Assembly: GCA_963277665.1 (NCBI GenBank)
Contig: OY728122.1
Location: forward strand, 1,982,460,883-1,982,524,882
Direction of reading: 5' to 3'
Source of the DNA: Viscum album
Lineage: Eukaryota > Streptophyta > Magnoliopsida > Santalales > Viscaceae
DNA: 64,000 nt
Both the position numbers and the translations under genes were made by a program. The notes under the pieces were generated by a model. The model searched no databases. It was not told the origin of the DNA and saw only the letters and a program-made list of their open reading frames with translations. Positions 47,744 through 60,356 of this stretch are shown in pieces (the first letter of the stretch is position 1; each line of letters begins with the position of its first letter).

Positions 47744-49345
47744 TTTAACAACCTAGGTAATTATAGAATAATTATTTTTCATATTAATTAATTAGAAGTA
47801 ATTTTATATTTTAAAAGGGATGCTAAATTTAATAGATTATGAAATAAATATAGTTTTATGCTTAAAATTGTATTTTTCTAAAAGTTTGTTTTATCGATTT
47901 CTAATACGTCACTTATTTTAAAACTACATTTTAAAATTTTATAAATTTTATTTTTCAAAAGAAACATTATTTTCTAAATTTAATATCAAATTTTATTTTG
48001 GGAGAATTTTAGGTATTTTTTATGATAATATTTTTTTTGAATAGTGAAAAATATAACATTTTAATTGAAAACTGGACTTTCATATAAAACAATTATGATT
48101 GTAAGTTATATTTTAATTATATTTTATATTAAAATTATATTAATTATACATCTATTAATCCAATATGAGTTATTTTAATAATTTTATATTTAATTTTAAT
48201 ATAAAATTTTTTCAATATTTTGAACGTTTTCACATTAAAAACATGTTTTCTCACAGCACCTATGTCATTAAATTTCAATTAAATTTATCCACTCATGTGT
48301 TATAAATAATTAAAAATAGATTCAATATTTTAATTAATAAAGACAAAATTTAGTAAATTTGAACCTTATATTTTTGGACAATATGAATTGTAAACTTAAT
48401 AATTTTTACTAACACTATTAAGGGTAAATATTGTAATTAGGGGTAAACATATAATATAAAAATTAAAAAAATATTCGGAAAATTTTAATAATTTTATTAG
48501 TTGACTTACTATTGAACAAAATCATTTTTGTTCAAATATTATGACGTTTTAGAGCAACTTGGACGACTTTAATCCCCTTAGAGTATTTTATTTTAATGAA
48601 ATGTCAAAGAAGTCGTACATATGTTTTCAATAACTATAACATTTCAAATATAGGTTTATTCATAATATATGTTAGACTATAAATATTATTTTGGAATTTA
48701 AAATGGTTATCTTATTCATGGTGAATTATTTTGGATTTTTAGTAAAATAATAATTACAATAAAGGCTTACACAATGATGATGTAATAATTGTTTAATTGA
48801 TAGAAATATCAAATAAATGATATTAAAAATGTTATACTAAATAATTTTATGGTAAATAATTCCATACACAAATTTTATAGGGAACCTTTACATGTTAGTG
48901 ATGTTTTATAAGTCTTTTTTTGAATTTTGTAAAAGTCAAAATAATGAATATTGTCAAAATAGACATTAATTATACTTTAAAATAAATAATATTTTATTAA
49001 ATGATTAAAAATTTAAAAAATATATATAACTAGGATAATTTATTTTTATAGGGTTTATAATGTTATCAATGATTCATTTATTGGTATTTTCGGCATTTTA
49101 TAGTAATTATATTAACAGGAAATGTGTAAAATACGAGTTGTTAGAGTAAGAGATAAGGGTTTCAATCCCAAAATAAAATGATTAAAAAATATTAAAAATA
49201 TGTATAATTTTCATTGTATTAATATATTTTTACCAATATTCATCCAATATTATACATAAATGATTTTTTATCCATTTGTATTAAATAATTTAGTTTATAT
49301 TAATTTACTATTTTGAGAAATTCCAAGAGTCCCTCTACTATCCCC

Positions 49346-49352
49346 TATAAAA
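49346..49352 (+). promoter_or_regulatory. TATA box, B 3' LTR
   Basis: TATAAAA in TCCCCTATAAAACCG, aligned with 40995. Confidence 0.6.
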
Positions 49353-49694
49353 CCGCAACCATTATTCTCATTTAAATAAAAATAAAAACCATTTGGTTTC
49401 TTCCAATATCTTCTCATATTCCTTATTATAATCCCTCCATGCATTATAGAGCTCTTTATTTGGGAAAAACATCATATAAAGTGGTATTAATGTGTTAAGC
49501 TATGAAGTATTTCTAAAGAAGATGTATAATTTTTAATTAAGTGTTTTTGTTTTGTTTCTTCTTCCACATCCTTAAAATATTATTGAAAAATGATTAAATA
49601 ATAACTCTAGTATCCTATAAATATCTATATGTTATTATTTTAATATAATCACACAAATACATGTCCAATTTAGTCAAATCGGAAAGGAAATAAT

Positions 49695-50100
49695 TGTTCG
49701 TGTGTACGGAGGACTACCGCCCCATGAATAGATGAAAAAAAAATTCCATTGCCATCACTAAAAACTAGTTACAATGATGAAATTAACTCAAATATATGAT
49801 ATGAATTTAATATTTATCATTATTAAAATATAGTATTTTATTTATGTAGACTTATTTCCACACATTGAAAAATGGTAATGTCATTTGAGGGTATGTGTGA
49901 GTTATCACCCCTATAAAATGACGTGATTCATTTTTCATCCCCACATAAAATGGATGATATATATAAGTATATTTAAATTAATTTTATGAGATTATTATCA
50001 TTATGGAAACATAAAATTATACTTAACTTCATTCTATAATGATCATCAAAAAATGAAAATGTTTCTCATGCGTACGGACAACCTTCCTTCACCATGAATA
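49695..50100 (+). repeat. hairpin-unit array in B 3' LTR
   Basis: The units begin near 49695 (TTCGTG/CATGAA arms, inner CGG/CCG), 49883 and 50062 (TCATGCGTACGG, then CACCATGA). They are better preserved here than in the 5' LTR. Confidence 0.6.
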
Positions 50101-51432
50101 TATTATAGTACATTTTTCTTAACCATAGTTAATGGTTTTATTTAAAATTATAATTGATGTATAAAAATAATAATAATTTAATTAGTATTATTTGAGATAT
50201 TATATACCAATGACCACTTTGACTATATACACTATAACAAATTCATTTTGGACTTAGGTGCCAAAAATCATCAAAACATCCGATGTGACCTTAAATAATT
50301 GGTAATCATTATAACTTGATTAAAATTGATATAAAAGGAATAATAAATTTAAAAATGTTTATAAATAATCTCAATTATTAAAATTATTTTACTATTCATG
50401 AAAATAAATATTGTAGGTAATGATTCAGACTCAAGGTAGGGGACTTTGTTTTAAAACTCATCTTTTAAATTTAATCTGTCAACTATTTTCGCAAAAGTAT
50501 AAAGGAATGTTTTTTTAACATAAATGACATTAAAGTAATTTTTGCATTCAAGAATCATTAATGGTTTAAATATTCCATTAAAATTTTAAATATTTATTTT
50601 AAAAAAGTGTTTTCAATTTTGAGTGCACAACTTTTAAAAAATGAAAATTGAATTAAAAATGGAAATGTTATTTTCCCCAAGAACATTATTTTATAGATGT
50701 TTTATTTGTTATTATTATATTTTGGTTATTGGATTTTTTTTTGATTATAGGTGGTTCTGTGATAAAACAAGTTCTGGTGTGCCCTTTATATCTCTCTAAT
50801 TCATTGGGTAGAGGTACAGAGTTAGTCGTTAGGGTTTCTCCTAAGAGATTTAGGGAATATACTTTGGTGGTTATTAATAATGTGTCAATAAGGTTACTCC
50901 TTGTTTATTTGTGATAACTACATTAAATGTATGAAATATATTAGAATTATTCCACAAGATACCTATATTATTATGCTATAAATTGGTTTCACATGAAACT
51001 AATGATTTTATAAGATAAGATAATAATCATATGTTTTATGTGTAAATGTTATAACATTATGAAAATTATTTCATTCATGGACTAATGGTCTCTTTATTCC
51101 TTTATATTTCCCATGCTAAGATTTCTATGCTCATAACATGTTTTAAAATTATTTTCTCATGTACTAATGAAGGGTATGAGAAAAAAAGTTGTGTTTTAAA
51201 GTTTTGATTTTTTTTATAAACAAGATATCATGTTTTATTTCAAAAGTTTTATATTATGGAATAAATGGATACAATTTCGGTTTTATCGACATTGTATGAA
51301 TATGGGAAGTTATTTATGAATTATGACTTAATTCTATAAAACAAAAAATTGAAAAGATCCTCATAATTGTAATAATGTATATTCTAGTTCAAAAAACATG
51401 TGAATATATAATGTTTAAGGCTTCGTCCTTAA

Positions 51433-51438
51433 AATTAA
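51433..51438. repeat. probable target site duplication of element B (right)
   Basis: AATTAA, the counterpart of 39385-39390. Confidence 0.6.
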
Positions 51439-51439
51439 T

Positions 51440-53795
51440 ATTAGTTTGAAATAAAATTTATCTTAAAAGAACATTTTCAATTTTCTAAATAAAAACCATA
51501 TTAACCATCATATATCAATACATTTATATAAAAATATATATAAAACCTTGAAATAATGATAATTAATCATTGTAAATTCTTTTTAAAATCATTATATTCA
51601 CGATTTAAATAAATAAACATACAAAATGATAGTATAATTATTGACTTCAGAAATATAACTTCACAATTGTAATTCTACATAAATATTTGAATTTTTGGAT
51701 TAATCTCATAAATGGATGAATTTAGAACCTAAAACATTATGTTTTAATGTGCATCCAATATAATAGGTGGGATTAAATATAAAGCTTCACAAATTAGGAA
51801 TAAACCACAACATGTAAATGAATATAAAAAAAGTACCCCATATAGATGTATATAATCCTAGCATAAGGATTAAACAAAATAAATAAAAGAAAAATATAAA
51901 TATAATATGAAGTTGTATGATGGTAATAATAATAACCAAATGAAATTATGTTAAATTAAAATGATACAACCAAGGAATTTTTTAAATCAAAAAGTATGAG
52001 ATAAAAATCACAATATTTATCATATTTAAATAATAATGACTAACCATATAAACAAACATATCAATACGGAATCAAGGGTCCCACAATATGTTATGTAGGG
52101 ATTGAGGAACTTAATAATACTATGTCACTAATTAGAGAGTCCCTTAATTAATGTAATAAAAATTTTACTTCATCGTACCAATTGGATATGTACGATGATA
52201 CTTCACTAGTCTGGGAAATACACATGACTATTGGGGAGATACCTTAACCCTATCTAGTATTTCCTACATAATAACCAGGGATTAACTATATTTTTTGTAA
52301 ATTAAATAATGGAAGTGGTGGAACATTTTAAAATATTCCAATCAAACATTAATAAAAAACATTACATAACAAATAATAAAATCAATCAATATTCTCACAT
52401 AAGGACAAGCCTGAACAATACACACCAAAATTATTCAAAAAAGTGTTAGTCCATAATCAATTTCACAAAAAAATATATTAATAAACTAATTTAAAATCAT
52501 AATTAAATGGTTATTGAACTAATGGTATAGAATATATTATTAAAACCATTATTTCATGTTTCTAAATGGGTAATTTTTTTTAATCCATTCTTTAAAAACG
52601 TTGAAAACATATTTTGAAACCATTTTGAAACTATCATTGGATACCAAATTAAATCAATTTTTATTGGAAATTATAATTTAAACAACGGGGACTAAAAAAT
52701 AAAATTAAAAAAATAAATATTCCTTACTTGGTATTGGAAAACAAATCAAATTAAAAGAAGTGAGATAAATAAAATTAAACATGTATAAAACCATTGAATA
52801 TATATTAGAAGGGGAAAGTACTCAATTAAAATATAAATCTATTAAAACATAGCATTTATATTTCTAAACATGCCTTAATCCCATACATTATCACATGATA
52901 AAATATTTTTGATATAATTTTGGAATTTTAACAACACATTAAAAATAAAATCCTTTAAAATCGGCCTTTTGGGCCATTTTTAAAAAACCTGGAGTTCACT
53001 AGAGTAATTTATAGGTGTATATAACTTAAAACCCTTTGAAACACAGTTTCATGTCTTGATTTAAAATAGTAACATGAGAGATATAATGCAACATAACCAA
53101 TATAATCATTTATAATTACATGATAATTAAAAGATATGATTAAAAAGATCACGTACACATGAAAAGAAAAATAAAATAATTTTTATCGAACTACCTACCT
53201 AGATCTAATTAACCCTAATCTCATTTAAAACAAAAAAACTAGATTACATCTCAAAATAATATTCACAAAAATTGTATATCAAAATCAACTTACCTAGACT
53301 ATCCCTGGTCAATAGGGTTGGTAAACATGTCCATTTTGTTATGGAAAAAGGAAAATAAAAAATCATTGGAAGAAGGGGGAAGATATACTTGAGAATAAGA
53401 GAAAATGAGCGCCTTACAATGAAAATACATGAATAAATCCTTTCTAAACCCATGATAAATGTGTTAACAGTTGGATAAAAACCCCGGTGATGTCTCATTG
53501 GAATAGGGGAGTTAAATAAGGAAAATTCATATTAAAAATAACCCAAAAGGCAAAAATACCCATTTCTATGTTGTTCATATAATTTTCTCACATTTTTACC
53601 AATTTTTGAATAAACTTGCATTAATTCCACTAGATTAAAAGAAATGTAGACCCACACACATTTCAAACATGGTTTACAAAACCCTGAAGTAACTGTGTCC
53701 CCAAAAAAATTAACCAAAAGTTTAAATTTTCAACCCCAAACACATAAAACCAAAGTGAACCTTTTATATTATAAATAAATAAATTTTAAACAAAC
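51440..53795 (-). repeat. C2: old direct repeat, probable decayed LTR
   Basis: The second copy of C1 (34650-37132), with the same order of landmarks. It starts almost exactly where element B ends, so B landed at or next to the C2 boundary. The open frames at 53244-53498 and 53532-53717 (minus) are not conserved in C1 and are probably chance. Confidence 0.45.
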
Positions 53796-56483
53796 TTTTG
53801 GTTATGATATGAATTTTGAGGTGGATAAACTATAAAGTATTTTTTAGAGAATATTATTATTTTGATGTTAATTTGATATTGATATCACTCTCAACATGGG
53901 GTTCGAATTTTTTACAATAATTAGTATTTATTGAGAATGGATTTTTATTATTATTCCCATGTTCTTATTTTTCATGAAATCTGTCCCAAATTGGGTTTAA
54001 ATTATATTCACACCCAAATAGTATATATTCCTTGGGGTCCCTTATATTCTAGTTATGATAGTACGAGTATATTTCAAATATTAATACATCATTGATTGAA
54101 GATATTTATAAAAAAAGAGATTATAGAATCTTGGTAGTGATTTTTCCTGATTATCATTAGGAATATTGATTGAATCTTCTAACATATATTTATATTTGGT
54201 TTACTTATTATTGATTCATGTAGAAAGAAGTTTTTCCTGTCATTGACTCATTAATGTTGAGTACTATAATTATTATTACTTCTCCCCCTATTTTGAATAA
54301 TAATGTTTTCTTTATGTCAGTAATGATCAATAAGGAATGACGGAGGATGATATCGATGGATATAGATAGGAATTAGATGTAGTATTTGTTATCTTAGAGT
54401 TACTAGTGTGACATTTATCCTTGTGTTGTGTATATTTATCCCAATAATCCCTGAGATGTGTTATTCATATATAATTAATTAATTTCTCCTTATGCATTAT
54501 ATCATCAATCCATTGTTGTATATAAACTTTTTATATTATATGATCTTTAGGACTCAACCCAAGATGTCAACCATTAATATACCATGTCCATCCTTCAACA
54601 TACTCATGGGTAATCCTCAATAAATTTATGATAATAATAAGAATCATTGGAATCAAATTTAAAACTTTGCAAAAAATTTATATTATAAAATAATTTGAAT
54701 AAGTTTTGAAAACATTGGTATAAAAACTACATGCATTAGATTTCCATGGACCGATAAGATTGAATAAATATTTTTTAAAAATATTTAAATAATTTAAACA
54801 ATATAATCCATTACATCATCATCCCATGCCCTCAAAAGAAGAAACATTCTTAATTCAACATCTATACGTACATGTATAACATGTTCCACTAATTAATGAA
54901 AATGAATGTCAGAATTTGATATTTTGAAATTGGACAAAGAAGGATAATAAAATTTTTAAAAATTAATATCCCCATATGTGACTTCATAGGTGAATATACA
55001 ATCCTATAACATAAAATTAATTATTAGTGACCATAAAATTATTGAGGAACTGTAAATGAAGTATAAAATATGCGGGATAATGAAAATTTCATATAGGTGA
55101 CTACCTGATTTGTGACATACATACACAATAATAAATGATTCATTTCTAGGTACATTGAATATATAAAAATAAATTAGGTTTTCCATTTCTAAATAAAAAC
55201 CAATATCACATCATAACCAATTTAAAAAATAATTTTTTAATTTTAAATTAAATTAATTTATTAGTTTTCTATTTTATCATCCAATGCTTCTATTATAGGA
55301 GAACCCCATTTAGAGACCATGTGAAAAAATACATTTTGAAATATAATTTTTTAAAAATTTATCAAACTATTTAAATATGTAATAAAGAAGAAGAAAATTA
55401 GTAATTTATAAAACTAAGGAATAAAATTCTTAATAAATTATGAAATTAAGTAGGCACCATTGATAAATAGTACTTTAATAAAATATCCATGTGAAAAAAT
55501 ACCTAGGTTATATATGGTTAGTGATAACTCCAGCTAAATATATCCACTAGCGATCCAATTGATCAAAAAATACAATGTATTCTCTTACAAAAAAGAATAA
55601 AATTACTTTTCCAAGTGGTATGGTGATTTTATCCATATAACCAAATAAAAATAACCAATATTGAGTACATGGGATGTCATAGTAGTGTGGTGATTCCCTA
55701 TTATGAACCACGATATTCATCATTATCAATGTGTTTAGTTAGTATGGAAAAATACAAATGGGAACTTAAACTAGATTTCCACTCTTAGGTAAATGTATTA
55801 CCATTTTATCTAACATGTTTAAAAGTGGAACATATAATTTGAAATGTGTCTATCCATCAACACATTTAAATTAATTTAATTAATCAAATACCAAATAATT
55901 TTTTAAAACATTTTCATAACTCAAATCAACGAGGAAACAATTTAAATGCTTAATTTATATATAATATATCATAAAAACTATATTAATAAGGTATTAATTA
56001 AATAATGAACATTTTATAGACATTTAATGAAAAGTATTCCATTCCATACATTCCATCGTAAATCAGTATTGAAATTCCCCCAAGCACTTTTTTTGGACAA
56101 CCATGTTTCAACACAAAATTTAATTTCTCAATGAAATATCACTCATCAATGTCTCAAAAATATTCATATATAAATTTATTAGATTATTTTATCTCATAAA
56201 ATTATATATTGTAATGTGATTTTTTATATATATTTACATGTATTGTTTTCCCATGTATATCTGCGTAACAATAAAATGCATGAAATAACCTTTGAAAAAA
56301 CAATATTTTTATTTCAAACCAATTTTGAGATCCTTAATTAATAAATAAAATTTTATGTAAAATTGAAATTATATGTAATACTTATGAACCAATTTAGTAT
56401 TTACTTTTAATAAAAAAAATGCATTTTAATCCCATATAATTCATTCCCAAGGGCCACTAGAGAAATTTTTCAAACACACTATG
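53796..56483. other. intergenic, nothing recognised
   Basis: AT-rich sequence between C2 and TG2. Short minus-strand frames near 55004-55186 and 55547-55729 show no family resemblance. No LTR pair, tRNA or gene is seen. Confidence 0.45.
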
Positions 56484-56689
56484 TGTAGAGGCCTGAAGCA
56501 TGACGTACATGGACATTAAATTACTTTTGCAGAATACTTAGTACATAACAAAAACAGACACACAAGGACCGTAATAGTTTAGTGTCTTTGGAAACTCGGA
56601 ATATAATCTTCTAATCGTGGTGAAAGATCTTCAACATCTCCCATAAAGATCTTTCCCTTTTTTTCTTACCTAAAACCATTCTTTATATC

Positions 56690-57801
56690 CTGGGGAAAAA
56701 GAAAACATAAAAGGGGTGAGCTCAAATGCCCAGTAAGGGTAAACATATAGAACATAAAACAATCCATAAACATTTGAATGCAAAAACTTGAACATAAAAT
56801 CTAAACATCAAAATCTTGATAAAAGACATGAATCTTGGAAGTATGTAAGGAATATATCATAATGGAACATCAACCATGATAAAATAGCATGGGAATAAAA
56901 CATGTGATTGTGGAAACCATTCAGCACATGTTATGATTTCCATAGTAGCAAAGGCATTGCTGCCAAGACCATCTTAGTGGACAAAGTCCCTTTCAGAATC
57001 GAGTTCACTCCTCGTTTCAGTCCTGTAACACTGAACCAGATTAACTTACCGTTATAGCCATGTCTATCTCATGAGATATAAATCTTTACCCAATGCATTG
57101 GAGTGAGATATCAGTCCCACCCATCTCATAATGAAATCATTCTTACTTGTGCCACAAAATAAACATACATCATTCATAATAACCCAATGAATAAAATGGG
57201 TTTCATAAACATCATCCCATAATCACATAATCCATATAAAATAAATGGATATCATTTCATAATAAGAAAAGAGAAACCATGAAAAATCATAGAGACATGA
57301 TACTTGAAACATACTCATATGAAATAATGTCATCTTAGATGAAAAATGGTTTTGATAAAACACTTGAAATGAATTCTTGAGGAAAATATCCTTTCTTCTT
57401 CAAAATCATTTTCATTTCACAAAATTCCATGCACTTTTAAAATAAAAGTATTTTGTTAAAAATAGTCATAAAATATTTTGGAGGAAGCTTTATGAAAATA
57501 AGGATTTATAAAACCGTAAAAATCCTTTCATGCCGTATAAGTTAAAAATAACATTATTCACATACTTTTGTTGGAAAACTCAAAAAATAACTTGTTTGGT
57601 AAAAAAAAGAAAGATTCCTTCCAAACCTTATGGTAATAGTCATAAAAGGGTTAAAATTACTTTAAACATACATGGAATAATACTAACCATTTTATGAAAA
57701 CATTTTTAGAAAACATGGACATTGATGATAAACATAACCCCAGTAAATACTTACGAATAAACAATCTCTGATAAGAATGAGATTGGAATAATTATCCCTT
57801 A
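56690..57801 (-). other. candidate intron in TG2 LTR leader
   Basis: On the minus strand the donor is ACATAAG|GTAAGGG near 57800 and the acceptor TTCTTTTTCCCCAG|GATA near 56690, the same pair as in TG1. Prediction from sequence signals only. Confidence 0.4.
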
Positions 57802-58129
57802 CCTTATGTCTGATATGCTTTGTATGTATCTGAACCTCTTGTATAATGATTTAAATAATGTCATTGACTTATTACATAATCATATTCATTGTTATGATAT
57901 CATATATGGTTCACTTATGACTATATATTACTCGTTCTTTTGTAAGTTCATGTTAAAGTAGCGTTTTGGGTAAAATCGTTTCATTTGTCGTTCGTGTTTT
58001 AACTTGTAATTATTCATATGATTACATAGATCATGATTACTTACATCCATAATGTAAAACATGATTTATATATAATATAAATTCAGAATATACAAATATA
58101 AAATAGGTCGATAAATGGAAAGAAATACA

Positions 58130-58375
58130 CCATTCATGGAGACGGTAGGCCGTACGTACGCATGAACGATGTTTTCGTTTCCTTATTGAATTGAATGGAA
58201 TTAAGTATATAACATAAATATATATATATACATAAATACAGGATCATTATTATGTCATATATTTCATTATTACTTATTATATATACTTTATAATCATTCA
58301 TGAATGTTTAACATGGAGAATGAATCTCATCGCGTCGTGGAGACGGTATTCCGTGCGTACGCACGCGCGGTGATT
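58130..58375 (-). repeat. hairpin-unit array in TG2 3' LTR
   Basis: Two units lie about 195 bases apart. The first has outer arms TTCATG (58133-58138) and CATGAA (58161-58166), and an inner ACGG-TAGG-CCGT hairpin (58142-58153). The second keeps the inner ACGG-TATT-CCGT, but its outer arms are CGTG/CACG extended by CGCG/CGCG. A palindromic CGTACG run follows the inner stem in both. The whole block is missing from TG1. Confidence 0.7.
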
Positions 58376-58708
58376 TCATTTTCCGTAGGATGGATAGATG
58401 GTGAAATAGTGTTGTTTCATACATATAATAACATATCATTATATTAGTGATTCTGATGTTATTACATCATAATGAAACAACTAAAGAAGAATAAGTAGAA
58501 GAAGAAATAAAGTTGAAAGAATCGGTAACGGACATTACCTATTCTTTGAAGCGCCTCTTTGAGACCTCCTCTTAGGGCACTAAAATTGGTCTTTGAAGAA
58601 GAACAAGACCTATAGTATGTTTCTAGAGAAGTGGAGAAGATAATTTTGAAGGGGTTGGCCGAGCATGAAGGCTCAGAGTTGTGTGAGGAAGAGAGGGAGG
58701 AGGAGCCC

Positions 58709-58715
58709 TTTTATA
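58709..58715 (-). promoter_or_regulatory. TATA box, TG2 3' LTR
   Basis: TATAAAA on the minus strand in CTCCCTTATAAAAGGGCTCC, the same context as TG1, with the same C/T-rich leader. Confidence 0.75.
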
Positions 58716-60341
58716 AGGGAGGAGAGGGGCACCTTTGGAAAAACAAAAAATATTATTTAATTATAAAGTAATATTAGGTTTTTAATAGCTTAAAATTGAT
58801 TTATTTCTAAGATAAGGTGGGGATGGGTCGAATCCTCTCATCCAATAGAATTGATACAAGTTTAGGTTTCTATTTTAACCTTATCATTTAGATTTAACAT
58901 TAAGTTAAATAATTTTACTTTTACCGTGTCTTCTTATTTTCTTACACTATAAGGTTAATAAACATACTATAACAAGCCAAACGAACCCCAAGTTGTTTAT
59001 TATTAATATATATAACGGTATATAATTCATTTGGCCGAGAATTAGATTTTAATGAATAAAATAACAATTAATAATATAATATTTGTTTAAAAAACTATTT
59101 TATGTCAATTTTGACACTATTTGGTAATTGATTTTTTTGAAAATCATAAAATAATGATTAGTTCTAAAACAGTTAATTAAATCAATAATAACATGTCATA
59201 TTAACCTAGAAAATTAGTGGAATTTATAAAAAGTCTTAAATTACATTTATTTGGGTATTTATAACATCAATTATGTCAATATTCCATTAATAAGATAATT
59301 ACTGCATCATCTTTGTGTCATAACTAAATTAAATTATTTAATGTCCAAAAATTATAAATAAAATACCATTATGTAGTAAATATTTTTATATTTTAATGAA
59401 TATTTATAGTCGAATCTATCTTATGTATAAACCTATATTAAAAATGATTTACTTATTAAACTTTGATTTTAACTATTTTAACCCTTCTTTAAATAAATTA
59501 ATATTAAATGTCCAAATCTAATCCATGTGGTCCCAAGTGGTCATATTTTATTCCAAAGGTTGTTTTTGGTCGAATTACACTTATTAAATATAATTAGAAC
59601 ATGTGTTAGGGTAATAATAATATCATTTTTACCCTTAATTACCCTATTTACTTTTAACCGTGGTAAAAAAAGTTAAACGTTACTATTTGCCAAAAATTAT
59701 TTTCATCTCATTGAACCAAACATTACATACTGACATCAACTGTGTCTCTCGGATTTTGGAAATTCCATTCACAAAAGCAGTAAAATTAAATTTTATGGAA
59801 ATTTTCAAATTCTCCTAGGTGGTGGGTAAAAGACGGTCAAAAGTTCAATAAAATTTTTATATATCTAAAATTATTATAAAATGACTCCAATGAATTAGAT
59901 TGAACTTATATAGGTATTATGTATCAATTTTGACCTAAAATAAATTTAAACAAAAGAAATAATTATTTAAATAAAAAGTCGGTTTTTTAAATAGTAACCC
60001 AGTGTTTTCACTATTCATCAAAAATTGAAAGTTTTCAGAAAAATACAAAAATTTCACCCTAGGATAATTTCGATATTAAGAATCCAAAAATGAAGTCCAT
60101 TTTGAAAAATAAAATTTATAAAATTTCAAAAAGTGGTTATTACTATTCATAACGGGTAGTTTTAAAAATATTTTAATAGCATATCGTTGTTTAGTGAAAC
60201 TTGGTATTGCGTACAACGCAAGCTATCGAGGAAGGCCACGATTGCATGTAAAGAAAGCCAAGATAGTGTTGTGTGTAGGGAAATATTCCTTTGATGTGGT
60301 ATAAAAACAAAATATTTCTCATAAAAATCTTGGGTGTTACA

Positions 60342-60356
60342 TTCTACCCCCCTTAA
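60342..60356 (-). mobile_element. polypurine tract of TG2
   Basis: On the minus strand TTAAGGGGGGTAGAA directly precedes TGTAACACCC. Confidence 0.92.

Larger units (their letters stand above)
39390..51433 (+). mobile_element. element B: full-length chromovirus, heavily decayed
   Basis: This is a 12.04 kb + strand element with two LTRs of 3690 bases each (39390-43079, 47744-51433) and a 4664-base internal region. That region holds gag, protease, RT, RNase H, integrase and the tail in normal order. The architecture and internal length match element A (4669 bases), so both belong to the same broad Tekay/Del-like group. Decay is far worse than in A: nearly every domain is broken by stops and frameshifts, and the LTRs differ strongly. 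It inserted next to C2, splitting the C1-C2 unit. Confidence 0.88.
47744..51433 (+). mobile_element. 3' LTR of element B
   Basis: It starts TTTAACAACCTAGG (mutated TGTAACA...) after the PPT and ends near CGTCCTTAAA. It is collinear with the 5' LTR over its full length, including the TATA box, three hairpin units and a donor-like AAGGTAGGGGACTTT at 50433. Confidence 0.85.
56484..60341 (-). mobile_element. 3' LTR of TG2
   Basis: On the minus strand it starts TGTAACACCCAAG and ends GGCCTCTACA. It is 3858 bases, about 550 longer than the TG1 LTR, largely because a hairpin-bearing block lies between GCGCCTC (58550) and the splice-donor-like site (57800). The rest is collinear with 17821-21132 read in reverse. 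Confidence 0.92.

Noticed and set aside
53244..53717. Two minus frames of 84 and 61 codons
   Set aside because: They are not conserved in the paired repeat C1 and show no domain; probably chance frames.
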